Shown piece after piece: positions 20,498 through 30,520 of a stretch of 64,000 nt of DNA. Under the pieces are notes generated by a model. It ran no database searches. It saw only the letters and a program-made list of their open reading frames with translations, and was not told the DNA's origin. Source of the stretch: an uncultured Lachnospira sp. (GTDB lineage: Bacteria > Bacillota > Clostridia > Lachnospirales > Lachnospiraceae); the NCBI GenBank assembly GCA_910587485.1, contig CAJUKN010000016.1, positions 11,050-75,049 of the forward strand, written 5' to 3'. How positions within the stretch are numbered: the stretch's first letter is position 1; every line of letters starts with the position of its first letter. The translations under genes and the position numbers were made by a program.

Positions 20498-21208
20498 ATG
20501 TTTGGAAGATATGGATATTATTTTGATTCAACATATATTTTAATATTAATAGCAGCAGTTATATCAATTATTGCACAGATTCGAGTCAATACCACATTTA
20601 AAAAATATTCGCGAGTGGCAAGTACTTCTGGAATAACAGGCGCACAGGCAGCCGATAGGATTCTTAAATCACAGGGCATTTATGATGTGACAATCAGACA
20701 GGTAGCAGGCAATCTCACAGACCATTATGACCCAAGAAATAAGACATTAAATTTGTCAAATTCTGTATATAATGCCAATTCTGTTGCGGCAGTTGGGGTG
20801 GCAGCACATGAATGTGGACATGCAATTCAACATGCAAAAGGATATGCACCATTAGGACTGCGAAGCGCTTTAGTGCCTGTTGCTAATTTAGGCTCTAAAT
20901 TAAGCTGGCTCTTTATTTTAGCAGGAATGTTATTTAGTTTTAATCATACGTTAATTGTGACAGGTATTATTATGTTTTCATTGGCAGTATTATTTCAGCT
21001 TGTCACATTGCCTGTTGAGTTTAATGCCTCATCAAGAGCATTGCAATTACTAGAATCAAATGGGATTTTATATCAAAATGAAGTTTCAATGACAAGAAAA
21101 GTTTTATCTGCCGCAGCATTGACATATGTTGCTGCCGCAGCATCAGCAATCCTTCAATTGTTAAGGCTAATATTGCTGTTTGGAGGAAATAAAAGTGACA
21201 GACGTTAA
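20498..21208 (+). CDS. Membrane zinc metallopeptidase, YugP family
   Basis: 236 aa, starting 13 bases after fmt with GGTGAT upstream. One N-terminal membrane span (about 8-25), the zinc motif HECGH followed by AIQHAKG (about residue 106), then three hydrophobic segments. The NASSRALQLL string is typical of the YugP/Zn-peptidase-2 family. Its physiological substrate is not known. It sits between fmt and rsmB, a position seen in many Clostridia, and its last 14 bases overlap the rsmB start. Confidence 0.93.
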   Translation: MFGRYGYYFDSTYILILIAAVISIIAQIRVNTTFKKYSRVASTSGITGAQAADRILKSQGIYDVTIRQVAGNLTDHYDPRNKTLNLSNSVYNANSVAAVGVAAHECGHAIQHAKGYAPLGLRSALVPVANLGSKLSWLFILAGMLFSFNHTLIVTGIIMFSLAVLFQLVTLPVEFNASSRALQLLESNGILYQNEVSMTRKVLSAAALTYVAAAASAILQLLRLILLFGGNKSDRR

Positions 21209-22592
21209 AAAACAAAAGAATTTAAAACAAGCAATTTTTTTTAAAAATAGTTTGCCACAAAGGAATGTGTTGCAAATGCAGCAAGTCAATGTAAGGGCAA
21301 TTGTACTTGATATTCTTATGGAGACACAAAAACCAGATAGTATGAGCCATGTTGTTCTTGGAAATGCACTGAAAAAATATCAATATCTTGATAAGAGAGA
21401 GCGAAGTTTTATAACAAAACTTTCACAAGGTACAATTGAGAAGAAAATTTATCTGGACTATTGTATTGAACAATTTTCTAAAACACCAATAAAAAAGATA
21501 AAGCCACTTATTAAAAATTTATTAGAAATGTCTGTTTATCAGCTTTTATATATGGATAGTGTTCCAATTTCAGCAGTGTGTAATGAGGCTGTAAAGTTGG
21601 CAGAAAAACGTGGGTTTAAGACACTGAAAGGCTATGTAAATGGTGTGTTGAGAAATCTTGCCAGAATGATAGATACCATTCAACTTCCTGTAAAAGAAGA
21701 AAATAGCATTTTTTATTATTCAATCAAGTATTCTTTGCCAGAGTGGCTTGTTAAAATGTGGATTACACAGTATGGAGAAGAAAACTTTGAGCGTATAGCA
21801 AAAAGTTTATATGAGCCTAGAAAAACATTTATACGATGTAATACAAAAAAAGTAACGCCTAATGAGTTAAAAAGCCACCTTGAACAGGAAGGTGTGACAG
21901 TAAAATCCGTTGAAGGTCTTGATTACGCATTTGAAATTGAAAATTATGACTATTTATCATCTCTTCAAGCAATGTGTAATGGTGAATTTTATATTCAAGA
22001 TAGCAGTTCTATGCTTGCTGGTGAAGGAAATATTATTAAGAGAGATTCCTATATTATTGATGTCTGTGCAGCGCCGGGTGGAAAAAGTATGAATGCTGCA
22101 TTAAAAGCTATTAATGGATATGTGGAGGCAAGAGATTTAAATTCATACAAAGTAGGACTCATTCAGGAAAATATCAAACATCTTGGTCTAAATAATATTA
22201 CTGCAAAAGTATGGGATGCTACGATTTTAGATAAAGATGCAATCGAAAAGGCAGATGTTGTGATTGCTGATTTACCATGTTCAGGACTTGGTATAATAGG
22301 AAGAAAGCCCGATATAAAAGATAAGATGAATCCAGAAAAAATAGATGCGTTGGTAAAACTGCAAAGAAAAATATTGTCAACCATTTCATCCTATGTAAAA
22401 CCAAATGGTGTGCTTGTGTATAGCACTTGTACCATAAATAAACATGAAAATGATGATAATGTATCATGGTTTATGAAAAATTATTCTTATCAATTAATAG
22501 AGCCTGCTATACAGCTATTTCCACAACAGTCAATTGACAACATTCAAGGCGGAGATGGATTTTATATAGCAAGGTTACAAAAAATAAACTAG
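21195..22592 (+). CDS. rsmB: 16S rRNA (cytosine-967-C5)-methyltransferase RsmB
   Basis: 465 aa. GTG 21195 is chosen because GGAGG lies 8 bases upstream, inside the end of yugP; the TTG at 21180 overlaps that RBS. N-terminal NusB-like RNA-binding domain (about 30-165), then a Rossmann methyltransferase: SAM loop CAAPGGKS, LPCSG with the first catalytic cysteine, and YSTCT with the second. The expected SAM glycine-rich region is intact although GYVEARDLN replaces the common ASD(L/I) string. It modifies C967 of 16S rRNA. Coupled to yugP by overlap and followed by rlmN after 62 bases. Confidence 0.95.
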   Translation: MTDVKKQKNLKQAIFFKNSLPQRNVLQMQQVNVRAIVLDILMETQKPDSMSHVVLGNALKKYQYLDKRERSFITKLSQGTIEKKIYLDYCIEQFSKTPIKKIKPLIKNLLEMSVYQLLYMDSVPISAVCNEAVKLAEKRGFKTLKGYVNGVLRNLARMIDTIQLPVKEENSIFYYSIKYSLPEWLVKMWITQYGEENFERIAKSLYEPRKTFIRCNTKKVTPNELKSHLEQEGVTVKSVEGLDYAFEIENYDYLSSLQAMCNGEFYIQDSSSMLAGEGNIIKRDSYIIDVCAAPGGKSMNAALKAINGYVEARDLNSYKVGLIQENIKHLGLNNITAKVWDATILDKDAIEKADVVIADLPCSGLGIIGRKPDIKDKMNPEKIDALVKLQRKILSTISSYVKPNGVLVYSTCTINKHENDDNVSWFMKNYSYQLIEPAIQLFPQQSIDNIQGGDGFYIARLQKIN

Positions 22593-22654
22593 GTTAGTTA
22601 CAAAAAAACTATAGAGTTTTGCGCAGAAATGGGAATTTTTAAGAGGACTGTACA

Positions 22655-23683
22655 ATGATAGATATCAAATCAATGTATATAGAAGAATTAGAACAATTTA
22701 TTGTTTCTATAGGAGAGAAAAAATTTCATGCTATTCAGTTATATAAATGGATGCATCAAAAACTTGTCCCTTCATTTTCAGAATGTAGTGACTTATCAAA
22801 AAATTTAAAGCAAAAACTTTCCGAACAATGCAGAATGATAACTTTAGAACCAGTAAAAGTATTGAAATCAATAATTGATGGAACCGAAAAATATTTATTT
22901 AGGTTACATGACAATAACTTAATTGAGAGTGTTCTTATGAGGTATCATCATGGAAATTCTGTGTGTATATCATCTCAAGTTGGCTGTAAAATGGGGTGCC
23001 GTTTTTGTGCTTCAACAATTGATGGCTGTGTGCGAAATTTATCAGCATCGGAAATGCTTGACCAAATATATAGAATACAACAGCTTTCAGGGGAGCGAGT
23101 AGATAATATAGTAGTGATGGGGTCTGGAGAACCGTTGGATAATTATGATAATCTTATTCGTTTTTTAAAGCTAATAAATAGTGAATATGGTCTTCATATA
23201 AGCGCACGTAATATTACAGTTTCCACATGTGGGCTTGTTCCTGAAATATATCAACTAGCAAAAGAACAATTACAGATAACATTAGCAATTTCGCTACATG
23301 CTCCCAATGACTGTTTAAGAAGAACCATGATGCCAATAGCGAACAAATATTCTGTTAAAGAGATAATAAAAGCATGTCATTATTATATTAAAGAAACCAA
23401 TCGCAGAATTACATTTGAGTATAGCCTAGTAAAAGGAGTCAATGATACAAGAGTGTGTGCCGATGAATTGGTAAGATTGTTAAGTGGTATAAATTGTCAT
23501 GTTAATTTGATTCCAGTCAACCCTATTAAAGAAAATGATTATAAGCAGTCGGATAAGAAAGCAGTGGAAGCATTTAAGAAACAATTGGAAAATGGTAAGA
23601 TAAATGCTACTATAAGACGAGAGTTAGGACGTGATATTGATGGTTCATGCGGACAACTTCGCAGAAGTTATATAGGTCAATAA
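22655..23683 (+). CDS. rlmN: Dual-specificity 23S rRNA/tRNA (adenine-C2)-methyltransferase RlmN
   Basis: 342 aa, ATG about 9 bases after AGAGGAC. Radical SAM enzyme that methylates A2503 of 23S rRNA and A37 of some tRNAs. The 4Fe-4S motif C-x3-C-x2-C reads CKMGCRFC (about residue 113), followed by GSGEPLDN, and the methyl-carrying cysteine near the C-terminus is present in DIDGSCGQL. Length fits the family (about 340-370). It continues the rRNA-modification part of the operon; a 180-bp gap with its own promoter separates it from prpC. Confidence 0.95.
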   Translation: MIDIKSMYIEELEQFIVSIGEKKFHAIQLYKWMHQKLVPSFSECSDLSKNLKQKLSEQCRMITLEPVKVLKSIIDGTEKYLFRLHDNNLIESVLMRYHHGNSVCISSQVGCKMGCRFCASTIDGCVRNLSASEMLDQIYRIQQLSGERVDNIVVMGSGEPLDNYDNLIRFLKLINSEYGLHISARNITVSTCGLVPEIYQLAKEQLQITLAISLHAPNDCLRRTMMPIANKYSVKEIIKACHYYIKETNRRITFEYSLVKGVNDTRVCADELVRLLSGINCHVNLIPVNPIKENDYKQSDKKAVEAFKKQLENGKINATIRRELGRDIDGSCGQLRRSYIGQ

Positions 23684-23772
23684 AGGACTAAAATACAGAT
23701 AACAATTATAAATAACAATATAGATTGTAAATAGTCGTTGACTATAACGGTTTTACTGTTATAAAATGCGCC

Positions 23773-23800
23773 TTGACTTTTTATTTTTGTATGATAGTAT
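23773..23800 (+). promoter_or_regulatory. Probable sigma-A promoter of prpC-prkC
   Basis: TTGACT, a 16-base spacer and TAGTAT, 63 bases upstream of the prpC start. A small inverted repeat (ATAAC...GTTAT) at about 23748-23763 lies just before it and could end the rlmN transcript. Confidence 0.55.
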
Positions 23801-23862
23801 TTATATTTGATAAAACATAAGAATTTGACAAAGGAAGTAAGCTTAATTGGAGGCTGATATAT

Positions 23863-24585
23863 ATGAAAGCATATGCAATTACTGATGCGGGAATAGTAAG
23901 AAATATCAATCAGGACTATATTTATTATTCACTGGAAAGTATTGGCTGCCTTCCTAATTTGTTTATTGTTGCAGATGGTATGGGAGGACATAAAGCGGGA
24001 GATATCGCTTCGAGGTATACAGTTAAAGGAATTGTTGAAAAGATATCAGCATCGGCTGGAAAGGAGCCTATTTCAGTTATTAATACAGCTATTGAGCAAG
24101 TCAATAAAGAGATTGTCAATAAAGCAAAAGAATCAGAAGATTTTACAGGTATGGGAACAACATTAGTTGTTTCAACAATTATAGATGGTTCATTGAAGGT
24201 TGCCAATGTTGGTGATAGTCGATTATATATTATCAATAATGATATTGTTCAAATCACAAGAGACCACTCTCTTGTAGAAGAGATGGTTAGCATGGGAAAG
24301 CTTGACAGAGAGGCAGCTAGAACACATAAAAGAAAAAATGTGATAACAAGAGCGATTGGCGGTGAGGCGCAAGTGGAAGCAGAAATGTTTTCGGTAGAGC
24401 TTAAGCCACTTGATATTGTTTTGATGTGTTCGGATGGATTATCAAATATGATTGAGGATTCAGAGATATACAAAATTGTAAAAAATAGTGCAAATCTTCA
24501 AGAGGCAGTGTTTGCATTGGTAAATACAGCAAATCATAATGGTGGAAAAGATAATATTTCAGTCATATTAATACAGAATGTATGA
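23863..24585 (+). CDS. prpC: PP2C-type serine/threonine phosphatase (PrpC/Stp)
   Basis: 240 aa, ATG behind GGAGG. All PPM metal motifs are visible: NQD near the N-terminus, ADGMGGH with the metal-binding Asp-Gly (about residue 38), GTTLV, GDSRLY, CSDGL (about 188) and GGKDNISV at the C-terminus. It dephosphorylates the PASTA kinase encoded next and its targets, which include cell wall and translation proteins in other Firmicutes. The stop codon overlaps the first possible ATG of prkC, and the two genes form the standard kinase/phosphatase pair. Confidence 0.95.
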   Translation: MKAYAITDAGIVRNINQDYIYYSLESIGCLPNLFIVADGMGGHKAGDIASRYTVKGIVEKISASAGKEPISVINTAIEQVNKEIVNKAKESEDFTGMGTTLVVSTIIDGSLKVANVGDSRLYIINNDIVQITRDHSLVEEMVSMGKLDREAARTHKRKNVITRAIGGEAQVEAEMFSVELKPLDIVLMCSDGLSNMIEDSEIYKIVKNSANLQEAVFALVNTANHNGGKDNISVILIQNV

Positions 24586-24619
24586 ATATAGAATTGCAAA
24601 AAGCAAGAATGGAGAATAT

Positions 24620-26701
24620 ATGTTAAGAAATGGGATGTTTTTAGCTGACAGGTATGAGATTCTTGAACAAATTGGCACAGGCGGCATGTCGGATGTATAT
24701 AAAGCAAAATGCCATAAGCTTAATCGGTTTGTCGCCATAAAAGTATTAAAAAATGAATTTAGTCAAGATAAGACGTTTGTTACAAAATTTCGTGCAGAGG
24801 CACAATCAGCGGCAGGACTTACACACCCTAATATTGTTAGTGTGTATGATGTTGGAGATGAAGATGGCATCCACTATATTGTTATGGAGTTGGTAGAGGG
24901 GATTACTTTAAAAAAATATATCGAAAAACGTGGAAAAGTGCCATATAAAGAAGCGGTCAGTATTGCAATTCAAGTTGCTAAAGGAATGGAAGCGGCACAT
25001 AGCCACCATATTGTTCATAGGGATATTAAGCCACAAAATATTATTATATCAAAAGATGGAAAAGTAAAAGTAACTGATTTTGGTATAGCAAAGGCAGCCT
25101 CATCAAGCACAATTAATTCGGTTGCTATGGGTTCTGTTCATTACATAAGTCCTGAACAGGCAAGAGGAGGGTATTCTGATGAGCGAACAGATATTTATTC
25201 ACTTGGTATAACATTATTTGAAATGATTACAGGAACCGTTCCATTTGATGGTGATTCTTCTGTATCAGTCGCTGTAAGACATATACAAGATGAGATACCA
25301 GTTCCTTCAACGGTTACAGAAGATGTACCAATCAGTATAGATAAAATTATTCTTAAATGTGTACAGAAAAAGACAGAAAGAAGATATCAAAGTGCAACAG
25401 AATTGATATCCGATTTGAAAAAGTCTTTGGTTATGCCAGACAACGATTTTGTTAAAATGATGCCTGTATATACAAATAGTTCTAATGAAAGGAATTTGAC
25501 AACAGATATTAATGAAAGGAATTTGACAACAGATATGGTTGGTTTTGATAATTATGATGATGACAATGATGAGGATATAGACGACGATTTGCAAGATTCA
25601 TCAGGAGAAGATAATTATTATGATAATGATTTAGTTGATGATGACGACGATGATGATTATGATGAAGATGATGACAAAGAGTTGGATATTCCGTTAAAAA
25701 AATATAAAAAGGCTGATAAAGAAGCAGATTATGATGATGATATTGGTGATGAAAATAATGAAAAATTAGATAAAGTATTTAAATGGATAGGTGTGGGAAT
25801 TGTATCATTAATTGCAGTGATAACAGTTATTGTGTTGGTAAGATTGTTTGCAGGCAGTTCTTCAACAGCAAAAGAAAATGATACAACATCACAGACCGAT
25901 AGCACGCAAAGTACAACAGATAATGTTAAAGATAAGGATAAAGTTCCAGTTCCAGATGTTGTGGGTAGGACTGAGGAAGAAGCAAAAAAGATATTAAATG
26001 ATGCGGGCTTAGGATATAAAGCAGTACAACAAGCATCAACAACTGTTCCAGAGGGAGTTGTCATATCACAGGGAACAGTCAAAGGAACAAAGGTGGCAAA
26101 AAATACGACAATAACATTATCTATTAGTACAGGACAGTCTGTTTCATCGGTGCCTAATGTGGTCGGTTATGACCAGATTGATGCCTCTGAGATTCTTGAG
26201 GCAGCAGGCTTTAAAGTAAGTGTAAGAACAGCAAACAGTGATACTGCAGAAGCAGGCAAAGTTATTAGTCAATCACCAACAGGAACAACAGAAGCAAATC
26301 CGGGTACAACGGTTGTTATTACAGTAAGTATTGGAAAACCAGAAGCAAAGACAGCAACAGTGCCAAATGTTTTAGGATACTCAGAAAGTGAGGCAAGACA
26401 GGCGCTTGATGCAGCAGGATTGCAGGTTGAAGTAAGTTATAATCCAAATGTTGAGGAATTTAGAGGTGTTTTTGCACAATCTATTAGTGCAGGAGAAACA
26501 GTAGAAATTGGCAAAGTGATTATTATATCAATAGGAACAGGTGCAGAACAGACAGAAGCACCAACACAACCATCAACCGATGCGCCTCAGCAACCAGTTA
26601 CAACACCACCAGCTACGCCACCAGCTACAACGACTCCACCAGCAGCAGATACTACACCAGCGGCACCTGATAATAATACAACAGGAGCTGTTACAAACTA
26701 A
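24620..26701 (+). CDS. prkC: PASTA-domain Ser/Thr protein kinase (PrkC/Stk type)
   Basis: 693 aa. ATG 24620 gives the family start MLRNGMFLADRYEI and has GGAG 5 bases upstream; the ATG at 24578 overlaps prpC. Kinase domain about 13-275: GTGGMSDVY loop, AIKVL lysine, HRDIKPQN, DFGIAKA. A juxtamembrane linker (about 290-390) contains a perfect 8-residue tandem duplication (NERNLTTD twice) and a run extremely rich in Asp. One membrane span (about 395-417), three PASTA repeats (about 440-630) that should sense muropeptides outside, and a Pro/Thr-rich tail. Pairs with prpC; rsgA follows one base after the stop. The long acidic linker is unusual. Confidence 0.95.
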   Translation: MLRNGMFLADRYEILEQIGTGGMSDVYKAKCHKLNRFVAIKVLKNEFSQDKTFVTKFRAEAQSAAGLTHPNIVSVYDVGDEDGIHYIVMELVEGITLKKYIEKRGKVPYKEAVSIAIQVAKGMEAAHSHHIVHRDIKPQNIIISKDGKVKVTDFGIAKAASSSTINSVAMGSVHYISPEQARGGYSDERTDIYSLGITLFEMITGTVPFDGDSSVSVAVRHIQDEIPVPSTVTEDVPISIDKIILKCVQKKTERRYQSATELISDLKKSLVMPDNDFVKMMPVYTNSSNERNLTTDINERNLTTDMVGFDNYDDDNDEDIDDDLQDSSGEDNYYDNDLVDDDDDDDYDEDDDKELDIPLKKYKKADKEADYDDDIGDENNEKLDKVFKWIGVGIVSLIAVITVIVLVRLFAGSSSTAKENDTTSQTDSTQSTTDNVKDKDKVPVPDVVGRTEEEAKKILNDAGLGYKAVQQASTTVPEGVVISQGTVKGTKVAKNTTITLSISTGQSVSSVPNVVGYDQIDASEILEAAGFKVSVRTANSDTAEAGKVISQSPTGTTEANPGTTVVITVSIGKPEAKTATVPNVLGYSESEARQALDAAGLQVEVSYNPNVEEFRGVFAQSISAGETVEIGKVIIISIGTGAEQTEAPTQPSTDAPQQPVTTPPATPPATTTPPAADTTPAAPDNNTTGAVTN

Positions 26702-26702
26702 T

Positions 26703-27608
26703 ATGGAAAATGGCAAAATTATAAAAGGAATAGCAGGCTTTTACTATGTGTATGTAGAAGCCTGCGAAAAACAGGAATATCTTGGTACAGGTCATATATA
26801 TGAATGTAAGGCAAAAGGAGTATTTCGCAATCAAAAAATAAAACCACTTGTAGGAGACAATGTTGTTATAGAAATTGTGGATAAAGAAAAATTTATTGGA
26901 AATATTATTGATATATTACCAAGAAATAACGAATTGATAAGACCAGCAACAGCTAATATCGACCAAGCGCTGATTATATTTGCCATTGCAAATCCAACGC
27001 CTAATTATAATCTTCTTGACCGTTTTCTTGTAATGATGGAATATCAAGAAATTCCTACGATTATTTGTTTTAATAAAATAGATTTAGTGGATAATAAATA
27101 TAGAGAACATATAAAACTTCAGTATGAAAAATGTGGTTGTAAAGTGATTTTTACTAGCACAAGTCTCAATGAGGGTTTGGAACAATTAAAACAGTTGTTG
27201 GAAAATAAAACAACTATTTTAGCAGGTCCATCTGGAGTGGGAAAATCAACAATAACCAATAAGCTGTATAATAAAGATGTAATGGAAATTGGAAATATCA
27301 GTAAAATTGGCAGAGGACGTCACACGACAAGACATTCTGAAATTTTTAATGTAAGTGGAGCAACATACATATGTGATACTCCGGGCTTTACATCATTTAA
27401 TTTGCCTATAATAGAAAAGGAGCAGCTAAGATTTTACTATTCTGAATTTGAAGAATATGAAGGCTTTTGTAAGTATAATGGCTGTGTTCATATAAATGAG
27501 CCAGATTGTGCTGTTAAGAAAGCTGTAGATAAGGGGATTTTATCAAGAGAACGATATAATATTTATATTCAATTATATCAAGAATTGATGTGCCAAAAAA
27601 AATATTGA
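26703..27608 (+). CDS. rsgA: Ribosome small subunit-dependent GTPase RsgA
   Basis: 301 aa. ATG 26703 begins one base after the prkC stop and gives the family N-terminus MENGKIIKGIAGFYYV; the open frame upstream to 26541 only shadows the PASTA tail. Circularly permuted GTPase: OB fold (about 1-70), then G4 NKIDLV, G1 GPSGVGKST, G2 GRGRHTT and G3 DTPGF, then a zinc knuckle with C-x6-C-x-H-x5-C (about 255-270). It checks late 30S assembly and releases RbfA. Position after the PASTA kinase is conserved in Firmicutes, where RsgA is a kinase substrate. Confidence 0.95.
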   Translation: MENGKIIKGIAGFYYVYVEACEKQEYLGTGHIYECKAKGVFRNQKIKPLVGDNVVIEIVDKEKFIGNIIDILPRNNELIRPATANIDQALIIFAIANPTPNYNLLDRFLVMMEYQEIPTIICFNKIDLVDNKYREHIKLQYEKCGCKVIFTSTSLNEGLEQLKQLLENKTTILAGPSGVGKSTITNKLYNKDVMEIGNISKIGRGRHTTRHSEIFNVSGATYICDTPGFTSFNLPIIEKEQLRFYYSEFEEYEGFCKYNGCVHINEPDCAVKKAVDKGILSRERYNIYIQLYQELMCQKKY

Positions 27609-27681
27609 TAGAAAAATACATTACAAGATATCATATGGGCTATTTGATATAATAAATAAGATATTAAGAAATGGAGAAGTG

Positions 27682-28353
27682 ATGAAAAAAAACATATTAT
27701 CACCATCATTACTGTCTGCTGACTTTAACAAGCTTGGTGAAGAGATACACACAGTAGATGAGGCAGGAGCAGAATATATTCATATTGATGTTATGGACGG
27801 ATTGTTTGTTCCAAGTATATCATTTGGACTGCCTGTTATTCGCTCTGTCCGAAAATCAACAGGCAAAGTGTTTGATGTACATCTTATGATAAATGAGCCA
27901 ATACGTTATATTAAAGATTTTGTTGAGGCGGGAGCAGATATTATCACGGTTCATGTAGAAGCTTGTTCTGATGTTGTTGGTACTCTTCATCAAATTAAAG
28001 AATTAGGTGCAAAGCCAAGTATTTCTCTAAATCCAGATACACCAGTTTCGGCTATTGAGCCTTATTTAGGCATGGTAGAGATGGTGCTTGTTATGAGTGT
28101 TAATCCCGGATTTGGAGGGCAAAAATTTATACCATCTTCTATTGAAAAGTTAAAATTGGTTAAAAGGTTAAGAGAAGAAAAAAATCTTGATTATGATATT
28201 GAAGTTGATGGGGGCGTTCATCTTGAGAATTTAGCAATGGTGTTAGATTCAGGAGCAAATGTTATCGTTACAGGTTCAGCTATTTTTGAGGGAGATGTTG
28301 CTTCTAATGTAAAACATTTTGAAGATATTATGTGTGCGGTAAATGAAGGATAA
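27682..28353 (+). CDS. rpe: Ribulose-phosphate 3-epimerase
   Basis: 223 aa, ATG 27682 with GGAG 5 bases upstream (the GTG one codon earlier is too close to it). A TIM barrel with the expected LSPSLLSADF start, HIDVMDG (metal and catalytic residues), HLMI, VNPGFGGQKF and EVDGGV with the second catalytic Asp. It interconverts Ru5P and Xu5P in the pentose phosphate pathway. Last gene of the def-to-rpe run, ended by a terminator at 28366. Confidence 0.96.
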   Translation: MKKNILSPSLLSADFNKLGEEIHTVDEAGAEYIHIDVMDGLFVPSISFGLPVIRSVRKSTGKVFDVHLMINEPIRYIKDFVEAGADIITVHVEACSDVVGTLHQIKELGAKPSISLNPDTPVSAIEPYLGMVEMVLVMSVNPGFGGQKFIPSSIEKLKLVKRLREEKNLDYDIEVDGGVHLENLAMVLDSGANVIVTGSAIFEGDVASNVKHFEDIMCAVNEG

Positions 28354-28365
28354 GAAATAAAAAAA

Positions 28366-28401
28366 GGTTGCAAAATTTTTTTAATTTTGCAGCCGTTTTT
28401 T
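28366..28401 (+). terminator. Terminator after rpe
   Basis: GGTTGCAAAATT is mirrored by AATTTTGCAGCC, followed by GTTTTTT, starting 13 bases after the rpe stop. Confidence 0.9.
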
Positions 28402-28456
28402 ATGCACATTCCCATGCAGAGGAAGTATGCCGCAAAGGGACACACAGGGTACACAG

Positions 28457-28488
28457 CGAGTAGAAGAAGATAAATCTTCTCCTACTCG
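28457..28488. repeat. Strong isolated hairpin between convergent genes
   Basis: CGAGTAG and AAGAAGAT are mirrored by ATCTTCT and CTACTCG around a two-base loop, with a single unpaired base on one side. No T run follows on either strand. It lies in the 212-bp gap between rpe and the decayed minus-strand gene. It may be a stem of a small RNA or the end of a lost mobile element; I cannot assign it. Confidence 0.45.
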
Positions 28489-28565
28489 ATTGATAAGTAA
28501 AAAGCAAACTTGTAATAAATAACCATTTAATTTTTATAAGAATAGATTATAAAGGATATGATTGT

Positions 28566-29903
28566 TTAATCAAAAAATATTTGCTGATATAATTCATGGT
28601 GAATAAAAACGATAACTTTAGAGGAATCATGGCAATGGTATAAGGTTATATCGTTTATAGGTTCAATAATGTCTTCTGCTGCGGTATTAGGTTTTGGAAT
28701 GATAATATCTTTAATTTCCTCAGAAGCTTCCTTTGGAAAAGTATTTTCCTTTGGATGAATATTATGCTGTACGCAAATATGTGTTCCAATCCAAGTACAT
28801 GGAGCAGAGCAAGGGTGAACATATGAATTATTCTTTCCATAACTGACCACCCACTGTTTTGCCGTCTGAGAGAGAGCATTAAAAGTTGCATTATTAATAT
28901 TTTTATTTGAGCCATGATGAGGCAGCAATATCGTTTGAATGGACGGGAAATTATTTGTATTTAATGTGTTTATTATAGAGTCATAATAGGTGATTCCTCC
29001 ACTAAATTTTGCATGTAAAACAGCATCTCTTGTCAATAGCAATGTACCTGATTGATGAATCGTATTTTCATATATATGAAGTTCATCATTAAAATGATTT
29101 TGAGCGTATAGTTCTTCAGAAGATATTTGTATTGTTTCTTTGGGAGCAATAGAAACACATAAAGAAAGTTTATTTATGTCTCTTAAAAGCTGTTGGCATA
29201 GTTGTTTAAAATAGGCTCTGTCTTCCGGAATTTGCAAGTGAACAAGCAGCGCTTCTTTCCAAAATGATTGATTGTAATCGTCAAAATAAATATTGTTTAG
29301 AAAATCAAAATTACCTATTTTTACAGTTGATTTTGGATAGGCATGATAAATATGAATGGTATTTGAATTTAAGTTGTTTTTTATATGATAAGATTGGTTT
29401 GGTTCTATTATGAGTGCATGGCTTAATGGACCAATGGAGGTAGCAGCTTGTGAAGAAAAATTTTCTAAAAAAACATCTTCTTTTAATGAAGCAGCACTGT
29501 CTAATTGAATAATATTGATATCGTTATTTTGGATGCCAGCTAATTCGATTAATGTTTCAACGGGAAACATCATTTGATGATAACAGTCTTCATTTATAGT
29601 TTCGTTATTTTCATCCGATTCTGAAATCATTTTATACAAGTTTGAAATAATACATAAAGGCGGTGTGTAAGTAATGACGATATTTTTGCAATTGCATATC
29701 TGCAATAATTTTCCAATACCATTAATATGGTCTGTATCAAAATGATATATATATAGATAATCTATAGAATATGTATCACAATAGGTTTCTAATGTACAAT
29801 AAAAATTATTAAGAATTGAATTTTTATCATCCGAAATTGTAGAGTTTAGACCACTTCCACAATCATATACATGAACAGAGAAAAAATCGTTTCTGTGGAT
29901 AAG
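28566..29903 (-). pseudogene. Metallo-beta-lactamase-fold (ComEC-like) C-terminal part of a decayed large gene
   Basis: The frame is open from 29903 but has no start codon before the TTG at 29705. It encodes an MBL domain: HVYDCGSG, the metal motif HFDTDH followed by INGIG (near 29740), and late motifs LLPHHGS and VVSYGKNN, as in the hydrolase domain of ComEC-type proteins. The T6 run at 29881-29886 marks a -1 frameshift: with one more T the frame joins the upstream segment (...STETIF-FSVHVYDCG). Remaining residues after the MBL domain have no clear motif. Best read as the 3' part of the broken gene that starts at 32900. It could alternatively be a separate MBL gene that lost its start. Confidence 0.7.
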
Positions 29904-29989
29904 TTAAATTCATTCCCACCAGTCAAACCTTTAAACAGTTCATTAATGCCATCTATCAATTGAGTAAGTGTAAAAGACTGTGACTTATA

Positions 29990-30445
29990 TTAAACTTGTG
30001 GTTTTACCAAAAGTTCAACACCATTTTCATCTTTTTCCAGTACAGATGTCAAATAAGTGTTGAGCAGAGAAAAATTTACACCTACATTAATATGAGTGGA
30101 AGTAATGGCGTTAAAATCATTTTGATACATTGTTTCTAACCAACCGACAGTTATAGCTGATTTATCAGAAAAATCAAGACCATCTTTTAAACATTTTGTA
30201 TAACCTTCACAATCGCTGTAAGGAAAGTCGCTTTCCATTAAAAAGTCTTTAATCGAATATTGCGCATTTTGTAAAATTAAATGGTCATTTTTCATTTTAT
30301 CCATTTCGTTCTGTGCTTTGGTTGTGATTTTATCAGAAGCATTGTTATGAAGTTCATTTTTTACATCGCCGCCAAGCGATATCTGTGAGTTGGCATTATA
30401 ATCTTTTCCAAATAAAGTAAAACAGGCTGCCATGTCAATTTGCAT
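29990..30445 (-). pseudogene. Middle segment of the decayed large gene, before the MBL domain
   Basis: About 151 codons, helical and charged (MQIDMAACF..., DKITTKAQNEMDKMK). No RBS precedes the ATG. It is in the same frame as the segment ending at 30521: reading through the TAG at 30521-30523 gives 25 sense codons (LVKSISSIFY...) into this segment. It ends in TAA at 29990-29992, after which the same frame stays open (YKSQSFTLTQLIDG...) up to the T6 frameshift at 29881. I recognise no domain. Confidence 0.6.
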
Positions 30446-30520
30446 TTTTTTAGCTTGTTCGGCATTAATTGTAAGAGAAATGCTTTTTAAATAAAATATA
30501 GAACTTATGGATTTTACAAG

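Noticed and set aside
26541..26702. A longer RsgA with an N-terminal His/Gln-rich extension
   Set aside because: The extension is the PASTA kinase tail read in another frame; ATG 26703 gives the family N-terminus directly after the kinase stop.
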